64,000 nucleotides of DNA from Streptomyces halobius (GTDB lineage: Bacteria; Actinomycetota; Actinomycetes; Streptomycetales; Streptomycetaceae): assembly GCF_023277745.1 (NCBI RefSeq), contig NZ_CP086322.1, positions 372,001-436,000 on the forward strand, written 5' to 3'. Positions within the stretch are counted from its first letter, which is position 1. Each line of letters opens with the position of its first letter. The notes beneath the pieces were generated by a model. That model was not told the DNA's origin, did not search any database, and saw nothing but the letters and a program-made list of their open reading frames with translations. Position numbers and translations under genes: made by a program. Below, piece by piece: positions 9,218 to 18,840 of this stretch.

Positions 9218-9358
9218 ACCAACGCGGACGCCGGCCGACGGCTCCACATGAGCGAAGCGACGGTCAAGACGTACGTGAGCCGGATCCTGGCCAAGCTGGG
9301 CTGCGAGAACCGGGTTCAGGCGGCACTGCTGGCCCGGGACGCGGGTCTGGGAGGCTGA
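9218..9358 (+). pseudogene. C-terminal fragment of a NarL/LuxR-type response regulator
   Basis: In the frame ending at the TGA 9356-9358 the sequence reads TNADAGRRLHMSEATVKTY then VSRILAKLGCENRVQAALLARDAGLGG, the LuxR-type helix-turn-helix and C-terminus of a Streptomyces NarL/FixJ response regulator. The receiver domain and first part of the HTH are absent. Upstream sequence belongs to the opposite-strand winged-helix remnant, so the gene was cut at about 9210 by insertion or deletion of the neighbouring island. Confidence 0.75.
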
Positions 9359-9488
9359 CTGGCCCGGCCGCGGCACTCCCCCCACATCCATCTCCCGCCA
9401 CATCCATCGGCGGACGGCGGGGCAACGCCCGCCGCCTCGCTGTCACATGTGGTCGACCCGAGCATCCGGTTCACCGTGGTCTTGAGGG

Positions 9489-9596
9489 GGAAGCCCCTTC
9501 CGGGGCGCGTACGGGGGTGATGCCATCCCGGAGCGCGTACGGGGTGATGCCATCCCGGGGCGGTACGGGGGGGGGATGCCGTTCCGGGGCGCGCAG
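9489..9596. repeat. Imperfect tandem repeat, about 26-bp unit, four copies
   Basis: Four degenerate units resembling GGTGATGCCATCCCGGGGCG followed by CGTACGG lie in tandem upstream of the SGNH gene's stop. Each unit contains a short C/G-rich inverted repeat, so the array can fold and may contribute to termination of the minus-strand operon. Confidence 0.6.
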
Positions 9597-9626
9597 CAGG
9601 GGTCCGGGCAGCCGTCCCCGAGGCGG

Positions 9627-10814
9627 TCAGGCACTGCGGTCTGTGAACGGGCCATCGGCGGTGAAGGCCAGTTCGGCGAAGCGTTCGCCGATGCGGCGGT
9701 GGGTGGCGGCGTCCGGATGGAGCTGGTCGGGCAGCGGCAGCTCGGCGGAGTCCGCCTGCCCGTAGAGCTCGCGGCCGTCGAGGTAGTGCAGGTTCGGGTC
9801 CTCGTCCGCCCGCTGCTCGACGATCCGGGCCAGCTCCTCCTGGATGACGTTGAGCGTCAGTTTCCCGGCGGCGCGTTCGGCAGGGTCGCCGGTGGCCCGG
9901 AACCGCAGCTTTCCGGTACTGAGCGCGCCGAGGTCAAAAGCCCCGGGGCCGGGAGTGTCTTCGTGGATGGGGCACAGGATGGGCGAGACGACCAGCAGCG
10001 GTGCGGCGGGGTGGCCTTCGCGGATGGTGTCCAGGAAGCCGTGGACGGCGGGCGTGAAGGCGCGCAGGCGCATCAGGTCGGCGTTGACCAGGTTGATGCC
10101 GACCTTGAGGCTGATCAGGTCGGCGGGGGTGTCCCGCATCGCGCGGGCGGTGAACGGGTCCAGCAGGGCGCTGCCGCCCAGACCCAGGTTGATCAGTGCC
10201 ACGCCGCCGAGGGTGGCGGCGAGTGCGGGCCAGGTGGCGGTGGGGCTCGCGGCGTCGGAGCCGTGGCTGATCGAACTGCCATGGTGCAGCCACACTTTGC
10301 GGTCCCCGTCCGGTGCGGGCTCGATGGGGGCATCGGTGCGCAGCGCGACGAGCTCGGTGGTCTCGTTGTGCGGCAGCCAGATCTCGACGTTCTTGACGCT
10401 GTCGGGCAGGTCGGTGAAGCGGAGGGTGCCGACCGGGCCGGCCTGGTGCTCGGCGGTCCCGGTGGTCAAGTCGATGGTGAGGGTGTTGCCGCCGGTCACG
10501 CCGGCCCGGCCGGCCGGACGGCCGTCGACGAGCAGGTCGTACACGCCTTCGGGGCGGGGCGGGACGCCCACGTAGACCCGCTTGGTGGGCAGCGTGTCCA
10601 GCTCGACGGCGGTCGCCCGGGTCCGGAAGACCAGCCGCACGCCGGAGGGTTGGGATTCCGCCATGGCGAGTTGTCCGTCGACGCACTGGGCGCGGGCCCG
10701 AGCGGGCAGCCGGTGCGGGAGCACGCCGTGCTCGGTGTGCTCCAGGTCGAGGGCGCCGCGCAGGATGTCCGCGGTGATGGGTGTGGTGATCCAGTGGTGC
10801 TCGGTGGTGTGCAT
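9627..10814 (-). CDS. SGNH/GDSL-type hydrolase
   Basis: A 395-residue esterase-like protein. The N-terminal half is a beta-rich module (TRATAVELDTLP, GVPPRPEGVYDLLVDG). The C-terminal half is the SGNH catalytic domain, with block I at HHGSSISHGSDA (nucleophile serine), block II glycine (NLGLGGSAL) and a D-x-x-H-P end motif (LPDQLHPDAATHRRIG). No signal peptide is seen, so it is probably cytoplasmic. The ATG at 10814 follows GGGACG weakly. The TetR gene lies 94 bases upstream on the same strand, suggesting that the regulator controls this gene and itself. The substrate is unknown. Confidence 0.85.
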   Translation of the reverse strand: MHTTEHHWITTPITADILRGALDLEHTEHGVLPHRLPARARAQCVDGQLAMAESQPSGVRLVFRTRATAVELDTLPTKRVYVGVPPRPEGVYDLLVDGRPAGRAGVTGGNTLTIDLTTGTAEHQAGPVGTLRFTDLPDSVKNVEIWLPHNETTELVALRTDAPIEPAPDGDRKVWLHHGSSISHGSDAASPTATWPALAATLGGVALINLGLGGSALLDPFTARAMRDTPADLISLKVGINLVNADLMRLRAFTPAVHGFLDTIREGHPAAPLLVVSPILCPIHEDTPGPGAFDLGALSTGKLRFRATGDPAERAAGKLTLNVIQEELARIVEQRADEDPNLHYLDGRELYGQADSAELPLPDQLHPDAATHRRIGERFAELAFTADGPFTDRSA

Positions 10815-10908
10815 GGTCGTCCCGGCCTGTTGATCAAAGCGTTGAGGTTGTCCGGATACACCGACGCGTCGCGCGCGTGACGGGCTCCGGCTGGTGCGGC
10901 GGGTCCGG

Positions 10909-11478
10909 TCAGGGCGCGGGCCAGTTCCGCAGCAGGGCGTCGAGGGCGCCCAGGACCCGTGACCACGTCTCCTGCGAGTCCGGGGCGCTGTGGCTGAATC
11001 CGCCACCCATCTCCAGGCTGACGTAGCCGTGGAAGACGCTGCCCAGCAGCCGCACGGCGTGCGTCTGGTCCGGCTCCGTCAGGTCGTAGCCGCGCAGGAT
11101 CGCCCGCGTCATCTGTGCGTGTCTGCCGCCGGCACTGACGGCCGCCGTCTCCGGGTCGAGCCGGAGCTGTGCTGCGGCGTAGCGGCCGGGATGCTCCCGG
11201 GCGTAGTCGCGGTAGACGTTCGCGAAGGCGGTCAGGGCGTCCTTGCCGGCCCGTCCGGCCAGGGCGTCGGCGGCCCGGTCGGCGAGCTCCTCCAGGGCGA
11301 GCAGGGCGATCCTGGTCTTGAGGTCCTGGGAATTCCTCAGGTGCGAGTACAGGCTCGCGACCTTGACGTCGAACCGTCTGGCGAGCGCGGAAACGGTCAC
11401 CTGGTCGAAGCCGACCTCGTCGGCCAGCTCCGCCCCTGTCCGGGTCAGGCGTTCCGCGGTCAGCCCTGCACGTGCCAT
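10909..11478 (-). CDS. TetR/AcrR-family regulator (WHG-type C-domain)
   Basis: A 189-residue repressor. The N-terminal helix-turn-helix is DQVTVSALARRFDVKVASLYSHL (about 25-47), with SLYSHLRN as the canonical recognition-helix end. The C-terminal half (REHPGRYAAAQL, GSVFHGYVSLEMGGGFS) matches the TetR subgroup with a WHG ligand-binding domain. A near-perfect 29-bp palindrome lies 38-66 bases upstream of its start. It probably autoregulates and controls the SGNH hydrolase downstream. Confidence 0.9.
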   Translation of the reverse strand: MARAGLTAERLTRTGAELADEVGFDQVTVSALARRFDVKVASLYSHLRNSQDLKTRIALLALEELADRAADALAGRAGKDALTAFANVYRDYAREHPGRYAAAQLRLDPETAAVSAGGRHAQMTRAILRGYDLTEPDQTHAVRLLGSVFHGYVSLEMGGGFSHSAPDSQETWSRVLGALDALLRNWPAP

Positions 11479-11515
11479 GACCTTGCCCTTCCACTCATCG
11501 ACTGAGCCCAGTATT

Positions 11516-11544
11516 GCATTTACCTAAAGCTTTTAGGCAAATGC
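11516..11544. promoter_or_regulatory. TetR operator palindrome
   Basis: GCATTTACCTAAA-gct-TTTAGGCAAATGC: two 13-base arms matching at 12 positions around a 3-base centre, unusually AT-rich for this genome. It lies just upstream of the tetR start and about 175 bases from the divergent deaminase-like gene. Confidence 0.75.
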
Positions 11545-11717
11545 TTAATGGAACACCCCTCTTCTGAACTGCTGAGCATGCACCGAAAACAGGAGAACCA
11601 GAGAACTGGGAACTGGAGAACTGGGAGCAAGCATCCAACGCACCGCCCAGCGCCCAGAGTTCGCGACAGGAACCCCGCTCTGCGCGTCACCGATCGGGTG
11701 ACGCTCCTCCACATACA

Positions 11718-13388
11718 GTGAGGATCCGACGCAGATCCGCTACCTCTTTCCGGGTGAACATTCCTCATGTCCGCCGACCAGGATCGGCTCCCTCACGCAA
11801 GCGCGGCCCCGCCGCGCGCCTGTCGGCAGCGTTCCTCGCCGGGGCCGCGGCCGCCGCGCTCGTGGCGATGCCCAGCACGCCGTCCTCAGCCCTCTCGCAG
11901 AACGACCCCACAGCCAGTCGCCCGTGGCCGGTTCGGGAGGCCGGTGTCGAGCGGTACTTCGAACAAGTGCGGGACAACCCGGCGCGGTTGCGGGATTTCC
12001 TGCGGTCGATGCCCAAGGGCGGGGATCTGCACACACACCTGTCGGGCGCGGTGCCGACCGAGTCGCTCATCGCCTTCGCCGCGGACGACGGACTGTGCAT
12101 CGACCGCACCACGTTCAAGGCGGTGGCGGCGCCCTGCCCGTCCGGTGCACGCCCGGCCCAGGAAGCCATCAGCGACCACGACTTCCGTCAGAAGGTGATC
12201 CGCGCCTGGTCCATGGAGGACTTCAAGGACACCAGCGGCGAGTCGGGACACGACCACTTCTTCGCCGCCTTCAGCAAGTTCAAGGCCGTGACCGGCGCAC
12301 ATCGGGGCCGCCTGCTGGCAGAGGTGACCAAGGTCGCCGCCGCGAACCACCAGAGTTACGTCGAGCCGCTGTTCACCCCGCAGAGCCCGGCCCTGGTCGG
12401 GCTCGCCGACAGCGTCGAATGGAATCCCGACCTCCCCCGCATGCGCGCCTTCCTGCTCGCCGACGCGCGGATGAAGCGGATCATCCAGGCCGCCAAGGAG
12501 GAAACCGACTCCGAACTCGCCGAACACCGCGCTGCGCTGGGCTGCGGGACGGCGAATGCACAGCCCGCCTGTGAAGTGAAGGTGCGCTTCGACTTCCAGG
12601 TCGGACGGACCTACGACCCGAAGTACGTCTTCACCGAGCTGCTCGCCGGCTTCGAACTCGCCGAACACGATCCCCGCTATGTGGGCGTCAACCTGGTGCA
12701 GGCCGAGGACCATCCGCTCGGCCTGCGCGATTACCGCCTGCACATGCGCATGATCCGCTACCTCCGCAGCGTCTACCACGCGGCGCACGTCACCCTGCAC
12801 GCCGGCGAACTCACCGAACGCCTCGTGCCGCGCCAGGACTTGCGCTTCCACATCCGCGACGCCGTCGAGACCGCGCAAGCGGAACGTATCGGGCACGGCG
12901 TGGACGTCATGTACGAAGACCGGCCACAACAGCTGCTGCGCACCATGGCCCGCCGACACGTAGTGGTAGAAGCGCCGCTGACCAGCAACTGCCAGATCCT
13001 CGAAGTCTGCGGCCCCGAACACCCGCTGCGCCGCTATCTGGCCGTCCGGGTTCCGGTCGCCCTGTCCACCGACGACCAGGGTGTCTCCCGTGTCGACATC
13101 ACCCACGAATACCAGCGGGCCACCAGAGTTCACGGTCTGACCTACCGGCAGTTGCGCGACAGCGCCCGCACCTCGCTGGAACATGCCTTCATCCAAGGCC
13201 GCAGCCTGTGGCGCTCCCCCGGCGACCACCGACCCACCTGGGCCTGCGCCACCAGCGACCCGCGTACCGGACACCTCACCCCCATCTGCCGGTCTCTGCT
13301 CCTCGCCAGCCCCAAGGCCGCGCTGCAGTGGCAGTACGAGACCGATCTCGCCGCCTTTGAAGCGCACTACACGGCGCGAGCTGAGTAA
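11718..13388 (+). CDS. Secreted adenosine deaminase-like metalloenzyme
   Basis: A 556-residue protein of the adenosine/AMP deaminase superfamily, nearest in layout to the secreted ADGF-type enzymes. A basic N-terminus and hydrophobic core (LSAAFLAGAAAAALVAM) form a signal peptide. Metal and catalytic motifs appear in family order: GGDLHTHLSGAV (two zinc His), VTLHAGELTE (His plus catalytic Glu), ERIGHGVDV (His) and LSTDDQGVSRV (the Asp pair). It should hydrolyse adenosine or a related purine outside the cell, perhaps for purine salvage. The start is the GTG at 11718; a GTG at 11754 is an alternative that still keeps the signal peptide. A strong terminator follows. Confidence 0.85.
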   Translation: MRIRRRSATSFRVNIPHVRRPGSAPSRKRGPAARLSAAFLAGAAAAALVAMPSTPSSALSQNDPTASRPWPVREAGVERYFEQVRDNPARLRDFLRSMPKGGDLHTHLSGAVPTESLIAFAADDGLCIDRTTFKAVAAPCPSGARPAQEAISDHDFRQKVIRAWSMEDFKDTSGESGHDHFFAAFSKFKAVTGAHRGRLLAEVTKVAAANHQSYVEPLFTPQSPALVGLADSVEWNPDLPRMRAFLLADARMKRIIQAAKEETDSELAEHRAALGCGTANAQPACEVKVRFDFQVGRTYDPKYVFTELLAGFELAEHDPRYVGVNLVQAEDHPLGLRDYRLHMRMIRYLRSVYHAAHVTLHAGELTERLVPRQDLRFHIRDAVETAQAERIGHGVDVMYEDRPQQLLRTMARRHVVVEAPLTSNCQILEVCGPEHPLRRYLAVRVPVALSTDDQGVSRVDITHEYQRATRVHGLTYRQLRDSARTSLEHAFIQGRSLWRSPGDHRPTWACATSDPRTGHLTPICRSLLLASPKAALQWQYETDLAAFEAHYTARAE

Positions 13389-13443
13389 GCGAACTCCACG
13401 ACGCGCACTGCACAGGAGCGGGAAGGCCCGACCGGCCCCGCCC

Positions 13444-13482
13444 GGGGATGCCTGCGCGCCATCGTGGCGTGCAGGCATCCCC
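13444..13482 (+). terminator. Strong hairpin terminator after the deaminase-like gene
   Basis: GGGGATGCCTGCGCGCCA / TGGCGTGCAGGCATCCCC form an 18-base stem with one mismatch and a 3-base loop, 56 bases after the stop codon. There is no T-tract, as is usual in Streptomyces. Confidence 0.85.
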
Positions 13483-13824
13483 CTCATCCGGAACGAGGCG
13501 GCGCCCGTTCTGGCGTCCTGTCGGATGCGGCCGGACACGGCCGGAGCCCCACCGAGGCCGCATCGCGGCCCCGGGCCTCCGTTCCTCTGTCACCCCCGTC
13601 TCATCGACCCCACACGACCACGGGGGCCGGGATGGGCATCTGGCTCGTGTAGGCGGGATCGGCCCGGACGAACGGAACCCCGGCTCGCTCACCCTTGTAC
13701 TGGATGGAGGCGTTCGAGATGACGTGGTTGATGTGAGTGGCGTGCCGTGCAGAGATCATGCGGGAGGTGTGCGCGCCAAGGCAAACACCAGGCTGCGCGA
13801 TCCGCGCGGCGCACGGGACCGTTC
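13483..13824. other. Gap without a recognised gene
   Basis: Between the terminator and the end of the MMPL gene. Small open frames exist on both strands but none has a credible start or protein-like composition. No repeats were seen. Confidence 0.4.
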
Positions 13825-16157
13825 TCACCGCGAACGGCTTGTGCCAGGCGTGGAGTTCGTCGCCGCGCGAAGCCTGTCTCCTGGTGGCGGCTCCAGTCGA
13901 GCGTGCAGACGATGCAGCGAGGCGGGCGCCCACCAGTTGGCCCGCCCCGCGAGCCGCATCACGGCCGACACGAGGATGCCGCGCACCAGCGTGGCGTCCA
14001 TGAGGACGGCGAGCGCGAGCCCCACGCCCAGCAGCTTCAGCAAGGTGATCCCGGATGTGGCCAGGGCGATCATGACGACGGCGACGAGCGCGGCAGCCGC
14101 GGTGACCAGGCGTCCGGTGCGTTCCAGCCCGGCGGCGACGGCGCGGGTGTTGTCGCCGGTCTCGGCGTACGCCTCCTTGATCCGGGAGAGCAGGAACACC
14201 TCGTAGTCCATGGAGAGGCCGAAGGCGACGCAGAACATCAGCACCGGCATGGTGATGTTCACCATGCCGGTCACGGTGAAGTCGCCGACGAGCCAGCGCA
14301 GGTGGCCTTCCTGGAAGACGTACACCATGGCGCCGAAGGTCGCGGTCAGGCTCAGCAGGTTGAGCAGCACCGCCTCGACCGGGATCAGCAGGAGGAGCAG
14401 CAGCAGGGCGTCCCGCCGATGATCAGCGCGGCTTCGCGTGTCCGGGAGGCGAGGGCGTCGCGGGTGTCGACGAGCTGTGCGGGCTCGCCGCCGACGAGCA
14501 CCGCCCCCGGGGCCCGGTCGGCCGTCCGCAGCCGCTGTACGAGCTTCGTTCCGGCGGCGGAGTACGGCTCGACGGACGGCACCACCGACAGCCAGGTGGC
14601 ACCAGGGGCGGTGAACCGTGCGGAGGCCGGACCGGCGGGGGCGCTTCGCCGGCCCCGCTCGTAGGAACCGGTGGCGGTGTCGACGCGGGCGACGTCCGGC
14701 GGTCCCGACAGGTGGGCCGCGTAGGCGTCGATCCGCTGTGCGGAGCCCGTGGCGTCGACGGCCGGCAGTACGACGGACAGGGCCCCGGACTCGCGGCTCG
14801 CGAACTGCTCCCGCAGCTGCTGTGCCGTGCGGTGCGCGGCCGCGTCGGCGGGCAGGACCCGGTCGTCGGCCAGGCCGAACGACGCCCGGCCGAAGGGCAG
14901 CCCGAACACGACGAGCACGCCGACGACGCCTACGGCGTACAGAACGGGACGCCGCATGGCCCGGGTGGCGAGGCGGTGCCAGAACCCGCTCTCCTCCCCA
15001 CCGTCCCGGTTCCGGTCCCGCTGTGCCGTCCGCGGGAACAGCCGCCGCAGCGGCGGCCGCATATCGAGAGCGTCACTGCGTGGCCCGAGCAGGGCGAGAG
15101 CGGCGGGCAGCACCACCAGGGCGGCCAGAGCCGCCAGCGCGACCACCGCCATACCGGCGCAGGCCAGGGAACGCAGGAAGTACAGCGGGAAGACCAGCAG
15201 GGCCGTGAGGGACAGCGCGACCGTCAGCGCGGAGAACAGCACGGTACGTCCGGCGGTCCTGACGCTCTCGGCGATCGCCTCGGTGGTGCCGCGGCCACGG
15301 GCGAGTTCCTCCCGGTAGCGGGTGATGATGAACAGGCTGTAGTCGACGGCCAGTCCGAGCCCGAGCGCGGTGGTGATGTTGGTGGCGAAGACCGACACCG
15401 AGGTCACGGTGGACAGCACCCGCAGCACCAGGAAGGTGCCGAGGACGGCCAGCAGTCCGACGAGCAGGGGCAGGGCCGCCGCCACCGCGCTGCCGAACAC
15501 GAGCAACAGGATGAGCAGTACGAAAGGGGTGGCGAACGCCTCGGCCTTGAGGAGGTCCTTCTCGCTGTGCCGCTGGATCTCCACCGCCACCTGCGCGCGC
15601 CCGGCGGCCGAGACCCGCAGCACACCCTGACGGCCCGTGAACCGAGGTACCAGGCGCTTGGCGGTTGTCCGTACCTCGTCCTCGCCGCCGCCCAGCCGGA
15701 CGAGTACCAGCGCCGAGCGCCCGTTCCGGGCCCTCAGCGGCGTGGCGTCCGGCGTCGTCCAGTACGCCCCGGCCGACAGCACTCCGGGCATCCGGGCGAC
15801 CCGCAGGGTGAGGTCCCGCCCTGCGGCCGCCGCTGCCGGGTCGTCGACCGATCCGGGGGCGCGGGCGAGCAGCACCAGGTTGGAGACACCGGCGCCGAAG
15901 CGTTCGGCGAGGAACTCATCTGCCTCGGCGGACTGGGCTGCCGGGTCGGTGAAGCCACCGCTGGACAGCCGGCCGGCGACGCCTACGGCGAAGGGGACCG
16001 CGACCGCCGCCACGACAAGCGTGGCCAGCAGCACCGGGATGCGACGGCGGACCAGGCTCCGGGCGAAGGCGGCCAGCCGGGAGCGGCCGGCCCGCTGCCC
16101 GGGTGGAGGATCGCTGGTCGGACGGTCGGTCGGGGTTTCGGCGACGGCGTCGGGCAT
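13825..16157 (-). pseudogene. MMPL-family RND exporter split by one frameshift
   Basis: Reads as one transporter of about 775 residues. The first part (ATG 16157) has TM1 (VLLATLVVAAVAVPFAV), an extracytoplasmic loop, then the sterol-sensing-like TM bundle with GLGLAVDYSLFIITRYREE and a second copy start (YAVGVVGVLVVFGLPFG). It runs out of frame at ALIIGGTPCCCSSC. One extra G in the GGG run near 14410 restores DALLLLLLLIPVEAV, joining the second part (FGLSMDYEVFLLSRIKEAY...), which ends at 13825. MMPL proteins export lipids or small molecules using the proton gradient. Either a true null or a consensus error. Confidence 0.8.
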
Positions 16158-16329
16158 GGCGGCTCCCTGCGGGGCTCACTCGGATTCCGCGACGGCGTGG
16201 GCGGGGCACCACAGCGTCGGCCGACGGCACGTCCATGTTCTGTTCCTGCGTGTCCTTGCCGGCTTGTTCACGCCGATCGGAACGGACCGGAACTCAGGTC
16301 GGGTCGGCCGGGAAGAGCCGTGCGCCGGC

Positions 16330-16476
16330 CACACCGGAGTCATATGGATGCCTTCTCGGTGAAGGAGGGCCGTATAGCCGTCGAAGTCCTTCGTCGAGGC
16401 ATCGGGCGAAGGAGAACAGCAGGTCGCTGATGGCCATGTTGTCCAGGGCCAGGGGCACATCCGTTTCGGAGGGCAT
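16330..16476 (-). pseudogene. SnoaL/NTF2-like protein, N-terminal fragment
   Basis: ATG 16476 starts MPSETDVPLALDNMAISDL and LLFSFARCLDE, then one frame change leads to KDFDGYTALLHREGIHMTPVW, after which similarity fades. This is the usual first helix and strand of an NTF2/SnoaL fold (helix, CLDxxDFDGYxxL). The rest of the domain is absent. It lies directly after the broken type III PKS and before the MMPL gene on the same strand. Confidence 0.5.
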
Positions 16477-16533
16477 CGACTGTGAGGCCTTTCGTGGATG
16501 GTCAGACGCCGAGGAGCAACGCTGCATGGAAGG

Positions 16534-17019
16534 TCAGGCAGGTCCGAAAGCCATGGCTATGCCGTGCTGCCCGGCTGCCAGGGGTGTGCGGCGCTGCAGT
16601 TCCTCCATCACCGGAGGCAGGCCGGCGAAGACGCAGTTGCCGTGCTCGCGCAGCACGTACCAGGAGGCGGCGACGGCGTCGGGGGCGAGGCCGAGGCTGC
16701 TTTCGACGGCATCGATGATGCGGCTCCCTCCAGGGGTGCACCGTCCACCCGTGCACGTCGGTGAGGCTCAGCGAGTGGCAGCGCCTCCTCCTGATAGCGG
16801 CGCATCCGCACAGCCGTGGACCAGTGCGTGATGTCTTCGTGCGACAGGCTCACCGCCAGGTGGCGGCGGCGAGATGCCGGAGTTCGCGGCGATCCGCCGC
16901 GCGAGCCGATTTTCCGTATCCCGCTCCAGCGGATAGCAGACGGCCTCTTCCTGACGGTGGACAACCGCCGGAAAGGCCACACCGAATCCCGCTATGACCG
17001 ATGGGTCACACGCTCGCAT
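16534..17019 (-). pseudogene. Type III polyketide synthase with internal deletion
   Basis: Three frames carry pieces of one chalcone/stilbene-synthase-like enzyme. From ATG 17019: VIAGFGVAFPAVVHRQEEAV and NRLARRIAANSGI. Then RRRHLAVSLSHEDITHWSTAVRMRRYQEEALPL (about 16780-16880), and finally DVHGWTVHP joined to GGSRIIDAVESSLGLAPD and REHGNCVFAGLPPVMEEL to the stop at 16534. The last part holds the family's C-terminal HPGG-R-I-D and GN motifs. The middle of the protein, including the nucleophilic cysteine and catalytic His region, is missing: about 160 codons remain of about 350-390. The gene cannot make an active ketosynthase. Confidence 0.7.
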
Positions 17020-17239
17020 AAGGAGCTCCCCGTTTCGTCAAGAGAGAATGGCGGGTCAATGCGATACACCACTCCCCCCGCCACCATCTGTGATTAAACG
17101 AAGGCGTCCGGCGGCGGAGTGGCAGCGGTGCAGGGCGCAAGGGGTCGGTGGACATCCGCGGGGACCGGACGTACGCCGGAGCACTTGGGGTGCTCCGGTG
17201 TGTGAACGGGGGGAGGCAGGCGATTGCGTGAGCAGGGGC

Positions 17240-17671
17240 CAGTGCGGCCCTCACAGTGTGCCGGGCGCGTGCCGCGACGATGGTGGAGTCGATGTCGCCG
17301 ACGATCCAGCCACTCGGCCGCTTGCCCGCCACGACCAGCCACGGGAGGCCGCCCGGCCGCAAGTGCAGCAGACTCCACACGCGGCGGCGTATCCGGGCCC
17401 GCACCTTTGTGATCTTCGTCAGGGCCCGCCTCGCCGGGGGCGGTCAGCGTGCGGCGGTCGGAGGAGACCGAGGCCGCGGACCGAACAACGGCCGGTGGTA
17501 CAGCCGGAGTTGCTCGACCTCGGACGGGTTCGCCGTCCCCAGCACGATCGCGACCGCGAGATGGGCCAGCACTCCCACGATCCCGCCAGCCGACCGCCGA
17601 TCACCAAAAAGTACCCTGGCTCCTGCAGTGGATACGACGTAGACACTCGCATCCTTGCAGTTCAGCGGCAT
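17240..17671 (-). pseudogene. IS1380-like transposase fragment
   Basis: Two adjoining minus-strand frames carry transposase-like pieces: AGARVLFGDRRSAGGI then VGVLAHLAVAIVLG and LFGPRPRSPPTA (17444-17671), followed by ARIRRRVWSLLHLRPGGLP and GWIVGDIDSTIVAARAR (about 17250-17404). The (V/I)xDIDxT(I/L)V block preceded by an R-x-R-VW helix is characteristic of IS1380-family DDE transposases. The C-terminal half is missing and no terminal repeats were found. The family call is moderate, from motifs only. Confidence 0.5.
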
Positions 17672-17737
17672 TCTGCTATCAGGGCGTCAGATGACCCAAT
17701 TACGCTGAATATCCGGGGCTAAACGTACGGGCGATGC

Positions 17738-18344
17738 TCATTGCGACAGCCAGGCCATCTGTTCCTGCTCGACGGACGCCGCCTCCTGGGATCTGTCGAC
17801 AATGGGGGGTCCGGGCGGGGATCCGGTTTTGAGGACGCGGTCCCACACGAACGACAGGTGGCGGGCCTGGGGTTTGTAGCGTCGCAGCGCCGCCAGATGG
17901 AGCACGCTGTAGAGCAGCCCCTTCCACCCGCATGGGGCGACGAAGTCGATCCTGTCCTTCTCGAATACGACGTAGCGCTTGTGCAGTCGCCACTCGCCAT
18001 CGACCTTCAGCAACATGTCGTGGAACCCCAGATGCGACAGCAGATCAAGAGGGCCTGGCGCATGTTCGATCCGGGCAAATCAGCAGGACATAGGTGACCG
18101 CTCGGGCACGGTTGCCTCTGACCTCGCTCAACGGAACACCCATGAAATGCCGGGTGTCCGCACCCTTGTCGATGACGGTCTGCATGAACCCTCGGCAACC
18201 ACCGGAGAAGAAGCCGACGTGCATGGTTCCGTCCGGTGTCCACAGTCCCAAATGATGATCCACATCCATGGTGTCACGAGTCTGCACCCAGCGATTGAGC
18301 AGTTTGACAATCTTCCATTCGTCAATGACCTGCTCGATTTCCAT
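17738..18344 (-). pseudogene. SnoaL-like domain protein with one frameshift
   Basis: From ATG 18344, MEIEQVIDEWKIVKLLNRW, QTRDTMDVDHHLGLWTPDG and DTRHFMGVPLSEVRGNRARAV form the helix and first strands of a SnoaL/NTF2 cone fold. Near 18070 the frame changes and continues ARIEHAPGPLDLLSHLGFHDM, LKVDGEWRLHKRYVVFEKDRID, ending at 17738. Together this is about 200 residues, a normal length for SnoaL-like ketosteroid-isomerase-fold proteins with a C-terminal extension. Substrate unknown. It lies among other broken secondary-metabolism genes. Confidence 0.6.
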
Positions 18345-18464
18345 ATCCAACCAGCTCGCCCCTCTTCCTGTCTTCGCACTCGGCGAAATTCGAGTTACCC
18401 CGACTCGAAGGGATTGGCACCCCAACTCATATCAAAACGATAGAGCTACGACATGGCTAATCAA

Positions 18465-18632
18465 TCAACAGGGCTGTTCTGGCCTCGATTCTTCAAGTGG
18501 CGAGTCGGGCTTCCACTCGGTTCTCAGGAACTCGAACCCGAGCGCCGGGTCGCGCGGAACCTCGATGTAGCCCGCGCGGGCGATCCCGTACTCGCCGCGA
18601 CTCGCCGCGGCGGGCCGTGGTTCGATCGCCAC
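18465..18632 (-). pseudogene. Possible C-terminal enzyme fragment (enolase-superfamily-like)
   Basis: A 55-codon minus-strand frame reads YGIARAGYIEVPRDPALGFEF then LRTEWKPDSPLEES. The GYIEVP--P-LG-E pattern resembles the extreme C-terminus of enolase-superfamily sugar-acid dehydratases, but the match is short. If real, the body of the gene has been lost on the 18.64-kb side. Confidence 0.25.
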
Positions 18633-18840
18633 GCCCGCCCCGCTTTTCCGTCACTGCCGCAGTAAACGCGTACACCTCACCCCGGCGGCCGGGATGCCCC
18701 GCTCAGGTCGCGATGATCGGGGTAGAGGCTCCGCCGCAGTAAATCGGCATTTGTTGTGGCACCACTCTGGCGGGCCGTCAGGCAACGGAAGTCCGATAAG
18801 CCGACCTCGAAGCGGATCCGCTGCTGCCTGACCGGATTGC

